A DNA stretch of 10,853 nt, taken from the NCBI GenBank assembly GCA_009922885.1, contig RFUP01000046.1, forward strand, positions 1 to 10,853. The letters run 5' to 3'. The notes beneath the pieces were generated by a model. It did no database searches and had not been told where the DNA came from. It was given only the letters and a program-made list of their open reading frames with translations. Positions 1-5,914 of this stretch are shown here, in pieces. The position numbers and the translations under genes are program-made. Position 1 is the first letter of the stretch, and each line of letters begins with the position of its first letter. The stretch comes from Paracoccaceae bacterium. GTDB lineage: Bacteria > Pseudomonadota > Alphaproteobacteria > Rhodobacterales > Rhodobacteraceae.

Positions 1-1170
1 ATCGGGGGCGCCCCCGATGCCGCCACCTTCTTCAATGAAACCCGCCCCGATACGGGCGCGAACACCATCGGCCACATCGCCGAAGCCTGCGCCGCTGGCC
101 ACGCCGAAGAAGGCCGCTCCGGCCCGCTCCATTTGCCCACACTGGCCCGCCTCGGCCTCGGCCAAGCCATTGCCACAGCCTCCGGCCTCACCGCCCCTTC
201 CGTCACAGCCGAACCCGAAGGCCTCTTCGGTGCCGCCACCGAAATCAGCCGCGGCAAGGATACCCCCTCCGGCCATTGGGAACTCGCAGGCGTCCCCGTC
301 CCGTGGGATTGGCACTATTTCCCCGCCACCGAACCCAGCTTCCCGTCCGAGCTGTCCCGCTTCGTCGCCCAATGCGCGGGCACCGAAGGCATCCTGGGCG
401 ATTGCCACGCACCGGGCACCGCCATCATCGAACGCTTGGGGCCTGAACACATCCGCACCGGTTGGCCCATCTGCTACACCTCCGCCGATAGCGTCTTCCA
501 GATCGCCGCCCATGAAGAGCACTTCGGCCTCCAACGCCTCTATGATCTCTGCGAAGCCATCGCGCCGCGCCTCCATGCCATGAAAGTCGGCCGCGTCATC
601 GCGCGCCCCTTCATCGGCTCCGAAGGCGCCTTCCAGCGCACGCAGAACCGCCACGACTACGCCATCGCGCCCCCCGCCCCCACACTCTGCGACTGGGCGC
701 ATAGCGCAGGCCGCCCCGTCCACGCCGTCGGCAAGATCGGCGATATCTTCTCGATGCAAGGCATCACCGATGTCGTCAAAGGGTCTGACTCCACCTTGAT
801 GCAGCACCTCCAGCGCCTTGCCTCGGAGGCCGAAGAGGGCAGCCTCACCTTCGCCAATTTCGTCGAATTCGATAGCCTCTACGGCCACCGCCGCGATGTC
901 TCCGGCTACGCCCGCGCCCTCGAATGGTTCGATCGCGAACTGGCCCGCACCCTCGCCCTCCTCAAACCCGGCGATCTCCTCATCGTCACCGCCGATCACG
1001 GCAATGACCCCACATGGAGCGGCACCGACCACACCCGCGAACGCGTTCCTGTGCTCGGCTGGGGCTTAGGCCCGCACAATATCGGCCTCGTCGGTTTTGC
1101 CGATATCGCTGCCAGCATCGCCGCCCATCTAGAAATCGAGGCCCAAGGGCCCGGAAGGAGCTTCCTGTGA
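1..1170 (+). CDS. deoB: Phosphopentomutase, 5' end outside window
   Basis: Cytoplasmic metalloenzyme that interconverts (deoxy)ribose 1-phosphate and 5-phosphate, feeding nucleoside sugars into central metabolism. The frame is open from base 1 and begins IGGAPDA, which in this family lies about a dozen residues after the start, so only the first codons and the first metal-binding Asp are missing. The ATG/TTG codons further in are not real starts. Visible family landmarks: the DTGANTIGH segment, GKDTPSGHWE (active-site Thr region), a SVFQIAAHEE block, the GKIGDIF block, and near the end ADHGND followed by GTDHTRERVP (metal ligands of the alkaline-phosphatase superfamily). The stop TGA (1168-1170) overlaps the GTG start of add, so the two are almost certainly one transcript for purine nucleoside salvage. 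Codons end overwhelmingly in C. The family assignment is very secure; only the N-terminus is unseen. Confidence 0.97.
   Translation: MGGAPDAATFFNETRPDTGANTIGHIAEACAAGHAEEGRSGPLHLPTLARLGLGQAIATASGLTAPSVTAEPEGLFGAATEISRGKDTPSGHWELAGVPVPWDWHYFPATEPSFPSELSRFVAQCAGTEGILGDCHAPGTAIIERLGPEHIRTGWPICYTSADSVFQIAAHEEHFGLQRLYDLCEAIAPRLHAMKVGRVIARPFIGSEGAFQRTQNRHDYAIAPPAPTLCDWAHSAGRPVHAVGKIGDIFSMQGITDVVKGSDSTLMQHLQRLASEAEEGSLTFANFVEFDSLYGHRRDVSGYARALEWFDRELARTLALLKPGDLLIVTADHGNDPTWSGTDHTRERVPVLGWGLGPHNIGLVGFADIAASIAAHLEIEAQGPGRSFL
1153..1160 (+). promoter_or_regulatory. Ribosome binding site that fixes the add GTG start
   Basis: GGAAGGAG lies inside the last codons of deoB, six bases before GTG at 1167. 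It supports a GTG start for add overlapping the deoB stop (GTGA) and rules out the longer in-frame extension upstream, which has no family similarity. Translational coupling of the two genes is inferred. Confidence 0.8.
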
Positions 1171-2156
1171 GCTGGTCGTCATTCCCGAAAGTCGAACTAC
1201 ACCTCCACCTCGAAGGTGGCGCGCCGCCCGCGTTCATCCGTGGCCTCGCCAAGGAAAAAAGCGTCGATATCTCCAAGATCTTCACCGAAGACGGCAGCTA
1301 CGCCTACCGCGACTTCGTGCACTTCCTCTCGGTCTATGAAGCCGCCACCAGCGTCCTGCAAAGCCCCGAGGATTTCCGCCGCCTCACCCTCGCCGTTCTC
1401 GAAGAAAGCGCCTCCCACGGTGTTGTCTATTCCGAAACCTTCCTCTCCCCCGATTTCTGCGGCGGCCGCGATCTGGCCGCATGGCGCGACTATCTCGCCG
1501 CCATTGCAGACGCCGCCTACGAAGCCGAGCGCAAATTCGGCATCACTCTCCGTGGTATAGTCACCTGCATCCGCCACTTCGGCCCCGAGAAAGCCCGCGA
1601 AACCGCCATCTGCGCCGCCGAGACCGTTGGCCCGTTCCTCCGTGGCTTCGGCATGGCGGGCGACGAAAACATCGGCACGCCCGCCGATTACGCATGGTCC
1701 TTCGATTGCGCCCGTGAAGCAGGCCTCGGCCTCACCTCCCACGCCTGCGAATGGCGCGGCCCCGATGAAGTGCGCCAAACCTTGGACGCCCTCAAAGTCT
1801 CCCGCATCGGCCACGGCGTCCGCGCCCACACCGATGACGCGCTCATCGAACGCGTCGCCGCCGAAGGCATCGTCTTCGAGGTTTGCCCGGTGTCGAACGT
1901 CACCCTCGGTGTCTTCCCCTCCATGGCCAAACACCCCATCGCCAAACTCCGCGACAAAGGCGTGAAAGTCACCGTTTCCACCGATGATCCTCCCTTCTTC
2001 CACACCACCATGACCCGCGAATACGAAGCCCTCGAACAGGCCTTCCGCTGGGGCGAGGAAGATTTCGCAGCCTTGAACGAAACCGCCATCGCCGCCGCTT
2101 TCTGCGATGAGGAAACCCGCGCCAAAATCCGTCAGCGCCTCACTTCGGGCACTTGA
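1167..2156 (+). CDS. add: Adenosine deaminase
   Basis: Zinc-dependent amidohydrolase that converts (deoxy)adenosine to (deoxy)inosine in the cytoplasm. The 329-residue product starts at GTG 1167, chosen for the strong upstream Shine-Dalgarno sequence and because MSWSSFPKVELHLHLEGG is the normal N-terminus. Visible active-site residues: zinc ligands His12 and His14 (HLHLEG), His192 and Glu195 in SHACEW, His216 in RIGHG, and Asp273-Asp274 in STDDP; CPVSN at 240-244 is also typical. The usual motif is HAGE, but here Gly is replaced by Cys194 while the Glu that protonates the base is kept, so activity is expected. Together with deoB it forms a salvage operon: deamination, phosphorolysis by an enzyme encoded elsewhere, then sugar-phosphate isomerisation. 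The last 17 bases overlap the convergent lipoprotein gene. An adenine deaminase of the same superfamily is the main alternative, less likely given the deoB linkage. Confidence 0.94.
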   Translation: MSWSSFPKVELHLHLEGGAPPAFIRGLAKEKSVDISKIFTEDGSYAYRDFVHFLSVYEAATSVLQSPEDFRRLTLAVLEESASHGVVYSETFLSPDFCGGRDLAAWRDYLAAIADAAYEAERKFGITLRGIVTCIRHFGPEKARETAICAAETVGPFLRGFGMAGDENIGTPADYAWSFDCAREAGLGLTSHACEWRGPDEVRQTLDALKVSRIGHGVRAHTDDALIERVAAEGIVFEVCPVSNVTLGVFPSMAKHPIAKLRDKGVKVTVSTDDPPFFHTTMTREYEALEQAFRWGEEDFAALNETAIAAAFCDEETRAKIRQRLTSGT

Positions 2157-2427
2157 GCCGCGCCACGATTACAGCCGCATCGCCCCGGATATCGCGCACC
2201 TCGCAGCCCGTCGCCTGCCGGATCGCGACGGTCACGTGCTCCGCGACGGCCCCAATGCGCGGCGCCCATTCCCGGTTCACCCGCACAGCTTCGGCCAGAT
2301 CGCCTTTGCGGCGGATGTGGAACACCGCACCGCCCTCCTCCACCACAACAACAGGCATCCCCGCGAAATAGGGCGTCGGCCCAGAACAGGCCGCCAGCAG
2401 CGCAATGAGAAGGCACAGGATCCGCAT
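2140..2427 (-). CDS. Small predicted lipoprotein of unknown function
   Basis: A 95-residue protein with a short lipoprotein signal peptide. MRILCLLIALLAAC is a hydrophobic stretch ending in a lipobox (LAAC), so Cys14 should be lipidated and the mature protein anchored in the cell envelope. The mature part of about 80 residues has a beta-like segment (PVVVVEEGGAVFHIRR) and two more Cys (positions about 74 and 93) that could form a disulfide in the periplasm. I do not recognise a named family; such short lipoproteins are common in Rhodobacterales. The start is ATG at 2427, preceded closely by GAGGAC. The gene runs against add and overlaps its stop by 17 bases, with no terminator between the two. 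The lipobox, and the fact that the upstream gap is read away from it, favour this frame over the opposing plus-strand frames at the same place. Confidence 0.75.
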   Translation of the reverse strand: MRILCLLIALLAACSGPTPYFAGMPVVVVEEGGAVFHIRRKGDLAEAVRVNREWAPRIGAVAEHVTVAIRQATGCEVRDIRGDAAVIVARLKCPK

Positions 2428-2558
2428 GTCCTCATGCTAGCGGCGCTTGGTTAATTCCGCCTTAACACCACTGCGACAATCCGTTCCAAGTTTTTACTTT
2501 AATATTCCATTTTTGGCATGTATACATATTCCAAATTCGGAATATTAGGAGAATCCCT
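2428..2558. other. Intergenic control region, lipoprotein gene / TsoY-like gene
   Basis: A 131-base gap between divergent genes. Apart from the tandem inverted repeats and the ribosome binding site of the plus-strand gene (AGGAGA at 2547-2552, seven bases before ATG), it contains an A+T-rich block at 2491-2527 where a promoter is likely. I could not assign -35 and -10 boxes with confidence. No terminator or RNA gene is visible. Confidence 0.5.
2501..2546. promoter_or_regulatory. Two tandem operator-like inverted repeats upstream of the TsoY-like gene
   Basis: The downstream site is a perfect inverted repeat, ATATTCC (2526-2532) and GGAATAT (2539-2545) with six bases between. An imperfect copy lies exactly 24 bases upstream: ATATTCC (2502-2508), six bases, then GGCATGT (2515-2521), which matches five of seven. 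The palindrome ATGTATACAT (2518-2527) sits between them. The second site ends one base before AGGAGA and 13 bases before the ATG of the next gene, so a bound protein would block transcription or leader clearance. The stretch is much richer in A+T than its surroundings. The binding protein is unknown to me; operator function is inferred from symmetry and position. Confidence 0.55.
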
Positions 2559-3767
2559 ATGTCGCGTGGATCGAAACCAGCCAACACCTATTCCCCCCTC
2601 TATTTCCTCGCCTCCCTCGGCGCAGGCGGTCTGTCGGTCACCTTCTTCATGTATCTGATGTTCTGGGTGCCCCACAAAGGCCGCCCCGTCCCGATCTTCG
2701 AAGATATCGTCGCCGCCTTCGGCTCTGGCTCCCCCTTCCGTGATGCCGCCATCGCTATCGCCGTTCTCGGCATCGCCGTCTTCGCCTTTCTCAACGTGAA
2801 GTCGCTGCTCTGGAACCTCTCCGCGCTCTCCGCCTTCAAGAAAACCGAAGCCTACACCAAACTGCGCGCCTCCAACGCGGAATCGAGCCTCCTCGCCGCG
2901 CCCCTCGCCGCCGCAATGACCGTGAACGCCCTCTTCATCGTCGGCCTCGTGTTTGTCCCCAACCTCTGGAGCATCGTCGAGTATCTCTTCCCGATGGCCC
3001 TCGCCACCTTCGTCATGATCGGCTTCTGGGCGCTCACCCTGATGGGCCAATTCCTCGGCCGCGTGCTCTCGGACAAATCCTTCGACATGGACGCGAATAA
3101 CTCCTTCGCCCAACTCCTCCCCGGCTTCTCGCTCGCCATGGTCGCCGTCGGCCTCTCGGCACCCGCTGCCATGAGCACCAATGCCCTCACCGTCGGCACA
3201 GCCCTCGTTCTCTCCACCTTCTTCGCCAGCATCGCGGCCCTCTGGATCGTCGCAGCCCTCATCCTCGCGCTGCCTGCCATCCTCAAGAACGGCACTGCCC
3301 GCGAAGCAGCCCCGACCCTGATGGTCATCGTTCCTATCCTCACCGTTCTCGGCATCATGACGCTCCGCCAGAACCACGGCCTTCACACCACCTTCGGCAC
3401 GCATGGGACCGCAGGCGAAACCATGGTCTTCCTCGCCAAAACCCTCTCGGTCCAGATCGCGGTCCTCCTCACAGGCATCCTCGTGCTGCGCCGTCAGGGC
3501 TATTTCGCCAACTGGGTCTTCGGTCCGAAGTTTTCCGCAGGCTCCTACGCCCTCGTCTGCCCCGGCGTGGCGGTCTCGGTGATGATCCACTTCTTCGTCA
3601 ACAAGGGCCTCGTGGATGCTGGCGTGATCGAAAAGTTCGGCACCGCCTACTGGGCACTGACCATTCCGGCCCTGATCGCCCAATTCGCGATGGTTGCCCT
3701 CGTGCTGCGCCTCAATCGCCAGCACTTCGGCACCCAACCCGTGCAAACGCTTCAACCTGCTGAATAA
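2559..3767 (+). CDS. Polytopic inner-membrane protein, TsoY-like (tentative)
   Basis: A 402-residue, strongly hydrophobic protein with about ten predicted membrane segments (roughly residues 14-37, 63-80, 112-134, 140-163, 187-205, 208-240, 252-268, 290-310, 329-347 and 366-385) and short polar loops. The layout resembles transporters or channels of the TDT/SLAC1-like kind. From memory it fits the TsoY family of (seleno)proteins found in marine proteobacteria, some of which carry selenocysteine; the biochemical role of that family is not known to me. The whole protein has one cysteine, Cys334 (TGC at 3558-3560), in the segment YALVCPGVAV, which I infer to be the position equivalent to selenocysteine. 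The start ATG has a good ribosome binding site. It is a single-gene unit: tandem inverted repeats lie just upstream and a strong terminator follows 25 bases after the stop. The membrane-protein call is certain; the family name is moderate. Confidence 0.6.
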   Translation: MSRGSKPANTYSPLYFLASLGAGGLSVTFFMYLMFWVPHKGRPVPIFEDIVAAFGSGSPFRDAAIAIAVLGIAVFAFLNVKSLLWNLSALSAFKKTEAYTKLRASNAESSLLAAPLAAAMTVNALFIVGLVFVPNLWSIVEYLFPMALATFVMIGFWALTLMGQFLGRVLSDKSFDMDANNSFAQLLPGFSLAMVAVGLSAPAAMSTNALTVGTALVLSTFFASIAALWIVAALILALPAILKNGTAREAAPTLMVIVPILTVLGIMTLRQNHGLHTTFGTHGTAGETMVFLAKTLSVQIAVLLTGILVLRRQGYFANWVFGPKFSAGSYALVCPGVAVSVMIHFFVNKGLVDAGVIEKFGTAYWALTIPALIAQFAMVALVLRLNRQHFGTQPVQTLQPAE

Positions 3768-3791
3768 TTCCCTTCCCTGTTCAGCGTGTTG

Positions 3792-3826
3792 AAACGGGCG
3801 GCCCTCCCTTCGGCCGCCCGTTTTCT
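3792..3826 (+). terminator. Rho-independent terminator after the TsoY-like gene
   Basis: A perfect 12-base-pair stem, AAACGGGCGGCC (3792-3803) pairing with GGCCGCCCGTTT (3812-3823), with an eight-base loop and a short T run (3821-3824). It lies 25 bases after the stop codon and ends the plus-strand unit before gntR. Confidence 0.9.
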
Positions 3827-3848
3827 ATTCCAACGCCCTGCGAAAGGC

Positions 3849-3878
3849 TTGCCCCTTCCCTGTCCATGGTCATATGAT
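3849..3878 (+). promoter_or_regulatory. Predicted sigma70-type promoter of the gntR-family gene
   Basis: A possible -35 box TTGCCC (3849-3854) and a good -10 box TATGAT (3873-3878, five of six consensus) are separated by 18 bases. The -10 box falls inside the TGGTCA/TGACCA inverted repeat. Predicted by eye; the -10 is the stronger part. Confidence 0.45.
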
Positions 3879-3885
3879 TTGACCA
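3867..3885. promoter_or_regulatory. Operator-like inverted repeat TGGTCA-N7-TGACCA
   Basis: Perfect six-base arms, TGGTCA (3867-3872) and TGACCA (3880-3885), surround TATGATT, which contains the predicted -10 box of the gntR-family gene starting 16 bases downstream. TGGTC/GACCA half-sites are typical of FadR-subfamily GntR regulators, although the spacer here is longer than in the best-known operators. Negative autoregulation is the natural inference. Confidence 0.6.
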
Positions 3886-3900
3886 ATCAAGGAAAACATC

Positions 3901-4668
3901 ATGCCTTTTCGCCTCGTCACCCCTGAGAAAATCAGCGTCGCTGTGACCAAACAAATCGAGCAGCTCATCCTTCGCGGCATCCTCCGCCCCGGCGAGCGTC
4001 TGCCCTCCGAACGTGAACTTTCCGAACGCCTTGGTGTCTCGCGCCCGTCTCTGCGCGATGCCCTCTCCGATCTCCAGGACCGCGGCCTTCTCGTTTCCCG
4101 CGCAGGCTCCGGCGTATTCGTCGCCGACGTTCTGGGCTCCGCCTTCTCGCCCGCACTGGTCAAATTATTTGCCGAACATGACGAGGCCGTCTTCGACTAC
4201 CTCTCCTTCCGCCGCGATCTCGAAGGCCTCGCCGCCGAGCGCGCCGCCCGCTTCGGCTCCGATACCGATCTGCAAGTGATCCAAGCGATTTTCGACAAAA
4301 TGGAAGTCGCCCACCAGAAGCGCGATCCGGCAGATGAAGCCCGTCATGACGCTGAGTTTCATCTGGCGATCATCGAAGCCAGCCACAACGTCATCATGCT
4401 GCACATGATGCGCTCGATGTATGAACTCTTGCGCGAAGGTGTGTTTTATAACCGTCAGGTGATGTTCAAACAGCGCACCACGCGCGCCATGCTTCTGGAC
4501 CAACACCGCGCCATCAACGCAGGCCTGCAAGCCCGCGATCCCGAAGCCGCCCGCCGGGCCGTTGAAAGCCATCTCGATTACGTCGAAGGCGCGCTTCGCG
4601 ACCAGCAGCGCGCCGACCGCAACGAAGACATTGCCCGCCAGCGCTACGAACACGAAACCTCGCGCTAA
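3901..4668 (+). CDS. GntR-family transcriptional regulator, FadR subfamily (FCD domain)
   Basis: A 255-residue DNA-binding regulator. Residues about 10-76 form the GntR winged helix: ...PGERLPSERELSERLGVSRPSLRDAL and the wing LLVSRAGSGVFV. Residues about 95-230 form the all-helical FCD effector domain. Its metal site is complete: Asp150 and His154 (DAEFH), His202 (LLDQH) and His224 (VESHLDY), with the characteristic 21-residue gap between the last two. This suggests a carboxylate-type ligand held by a metal, as in PdhR/LldR/GlcC relatives, but the ligand cannot be read from the sequence. The tail after 230 is charged and coil-like. The start ATG has AAGGAAA upstream. The gene stands alone between two terminators, with a palindrome over its promoter, so it probably represses itself and acts on genes outside the window or on nearby promoters. 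Confidence 0.93.
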   Translation: MPFRLVTPEKISVAVTKQIEQLILRGILRPGERLPSERELSERLGVSRPSLRDALSDLQDRGLLVSRAGSGVFVADVLGSAFSPALVKLFAEHDEAVFDYLSFRRDLEGLAAERAARFGSDTDLQVIQAIFDKMEVAHQKRDPADEARHDAEFHLAIIEASHNVIMLHMMRSMYELLREGVFYNRQVMFKQRTTRAMLLDQHRAINAGLQARDPEAARRAVESHLDYVEGALRDQQRADRNEDIARQRYEHETSR

Positions 4669-4683
4669 GCGTACCGCACAAAC

Positions 4684-4720
4684 AAAAAGGCACGCGCCGG
4701 GCGCGTGCCTTTTTCTTTTC
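4684..4720. terminator. Bidirectional terminator between gntR-family gene and atpF
   Basis: A perfect 14-base-pair stem, AAAAAGGCACGCGC (4684-4697) with GCGCGTGCCTTTTT (4701-4714), and a three-base loop. A runs on the left and T runs on the right give a proper U tail in both directions. It lies 15 bases after the regulator stop and 19 bases beyond the atpF stop, so it serves both convergent units. Confidence 0.93.
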
Positions 4721-4733
4721 TTCCAAGCGTTGC

Positions 4734-5297
4734 TTAGTGCAGCTTGGCGTCGACTTCCGCAATCGCTTCGTCGATCAACTTGTTGCCGTCCGTTGCGGTC
4801 ATCTGGCCTGCGATCACGTCACGGGCAGCGGCAACAGCCACACCCACAGCGGTGTCACGCACTTGGCGCACAGCCGAAGCTTCAGCCGAAGCGATCTGCT
4901 CCTCTGCTGCCTGAAGGCGGCGGGCGATCGACTTCTTGAGCTCTGCCTTGGCCACTTCCGCAGCTGCCGAAGCTTCCGCCTTGGCCTGAGCCACGATGCG
5001 GTCAGCCTGCTCTTGCACGTCCTTCTGCTTGCGCTCGTAAGAGGCCAGCAGCGACTGGGCTTCTTCACGCAGGGCGCGTGCTTCGTCCAGTTCCGACTTG
5101 ATGCCTTCGGCACGCTTGTCGAGCATCCCGGCAAGCATCGCCGGAACCTTGAAGTAGAACAGAACAGCGACGAACAGCAGGAAGGCCAGCAACACGATGA
5201 AGTTGGTGTTCTTCAACGAGATGAACGGGCCCGATGCTGCAAGTGCCGGAGTGGCGCCCAGAGCAGCAATCGCGAGGGTGGTTCCAAACATGCGCAT
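4734..5297 (-). CDS. atpF: F0F1 ATP synthase subunit b
   Basis: One of the two different b-type stalk subunits that hold the F1 head to the membrane sector. The 187-residue product has an N-terminal stretch that looks like a signal peptide or first helix (residues 1-21, ending ALAASG), a membrane helix at about 31-50 (NFIVLLAFLLFVAVLFYF), the conserved junction VPAMLAGMLDKRAEGI, and then a long charged Ala/Glu/Lys/Arg-rich coiled coil (about 60-165) for the peripheral stalk. It is the last gene of the F0 operon and starts only four bases after the b' stop, with AAAGGG across that stop as ribosome binding site. A second ATG two codons in (MRM) is an alternative start. The convergent terminator follows. 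The sequence looks intact. Confidence 0.95.
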   Translation of the reverse strand: MRMFGTTLAIAALGATPALAASGPFISLKNTNFIVLLAFLLFVAVLFYFKVPAMLAGMLDKRAEGIKSELDEARALREEAQSLLASYERKQKDVQEQADRIVAQAKAEASAAAEVAKAELKKSIARRLQAAEEQIASAEASAVRQVRDTAVGVAVAAARDVIAGQMTATDGNKLIDEAIAEVDAKLH

Positions 5298-5301
5298 GGT
5301 C

Positions 5302-5856
5302 TTACCCTTTCATCCGTGCAGTCACAGCAGCCTCGATGGCTTTCGCATCAGCCTTGCCGCCCATAGCAGCGACGATAGCATCTGCGGCATCCTTGGCCAC
5401 AACCGAGACGCTTTCCACAGCATTGGCGCGGATGGCCGCGATGGCCTTCTCGCCTTCCGCCGCTTTCGCGCCGATTTCCGCATCTGCCTTGGCAATCGCT
5501 GCATCGAGATCGGCTTGGATCGCGGCGCGCGTTTCGTTGGCGATACGGTTTGCCTCGCTGCGGGCATCCGCCAGAGCTTTCTCATATGCCTTTTCGGCAT
5601 CAAAGGCTTTGGCCTTCAGCTCCTCAGCTGCGGCGATATCTTTCATAATGGTCCCCTGGCGGTCGGCCAACACCGCGCCGATGCGCGGCAGGGCGATACG
5701 CGACAGGACGAAATAGATCACGACAAGCGTGACCATGAGCCAGAAAATCTGGTTGCCCCAGGTCGAGAAATCGAGCTGCGGCATGCCCGGTGCCGAGGCT
5801 GCGCCATGTGCGGCGTCAGCGGCGGTTCCGGCGGCGGCGTGCGTTTCGGTCGCCAT
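5302..5856 (-). CDS. atpF': F0F1 ATP synthase subunit b' (second b-type subunit)
   Basis: Sister of subunit b (called atpG or atpF2 in some genomes); photosynthetic and related alphaproteobacteria build the peripheral stalk from a b/b' pair. The 184-residue product has an Ala-rich N-terminal tail, a membrane helix at about 34-53 (NQIFWLMVTLVVIYFVLSRI), the junction ALPRIGAVLADRQG, and a long Ala/Glu/Lys coiled coil to the end (TARMKG). The start is ATG at 5856 (MATETH), because a perfect AGGAGG lies four bases upstream. A longer reading from TTG at 5886 would run through that ribosome site and is rejected. It lies between atpE and atpF, with a stable hairpin in the gap on the atpE side. Confidence 0.95.
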   Translation of the reverse strand: MATETHAAAGTAADAAHGAASAPGMPQLDFSTWGNQIFWLMVTLVVIYFVLSRIALPRIGAVLADRQGTIMKDIAAAEELKAKAFDAEKAYEKALADARSEANRIANETRAAIQADLDAAIAKADAEIGAKAAEGEKAIAAIRANAVESVSVVAKDAADAIVAAMGGKADAKAIEAAVTARMKG

Positions 5857-5860
5857 AGCG

Positions 5861-5867
5861 TCCTCCT
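5861..5867 (-). promoter_or_regulatory. Strong ribosome binding site of atpF'
   Basis: AGGAGGA on the minus strand, four bases before the ATG at 5856. It decides the start of the b' subunit against the upstream in-frame TTG. Confidence 0.85.
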
Positions 5868-5886
5868 GGGAACTTTCCGGTAACAA

Positions 5887-5914
5887 CGGGCGGGCCGCTC
5901 AATCGGCCCACCCG
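5887..5914 (-). other. Stable hairpin in the atpE-atpF' gap
   Basis: An 11-base-pair stem (5887-5897 with 5904-5914, one G·U pair when read on the minus strand) and a six-base loop, located between the normal end of atpE and the start of atpF'. There is no clear T tail, so it is more likely a partial attenuator or RNA-processing/stability element than a full terminator. In F0 operons the c subunit is needed in many copies per complex, and such hairpins can lower the expression of the following genes; this role is inferred. Confidence 0.5.

Noticed and set aside
1197..2003. 268-codon minus-strand open frame inside add
   Set aside because: Antisense shadow. The product is Gly/Ala/Glu/Phe-rich without family features, and add is intact on the other strand.
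2107..2454. Plus-strand frame opposite the lipoprotein gene as a gene downstream of add
   Set aside because: It starts inside add and has no ribosome site or hydrophobic/conserved features. The minus strand gives a proper lipobox protein.
2499..3755. 418-codon minus-strand open frame covering the whole TsoY-like gene
   Set aside because: It is the antisense shadow of a gene with C-ending codons. The product is a low-complexity Glu/Asp/Gly/His-rich string with no fold, whereas the plus strand encodes a clear membrane protein with a ribosome site and terminator.
5857..5886. Upstream TTG start giving MLPESSQEDA at the front of subunit b'
   Set aside because: The extension runs through a perfect AGGAGG ribosome site placed correctly for the ATG at 5856.
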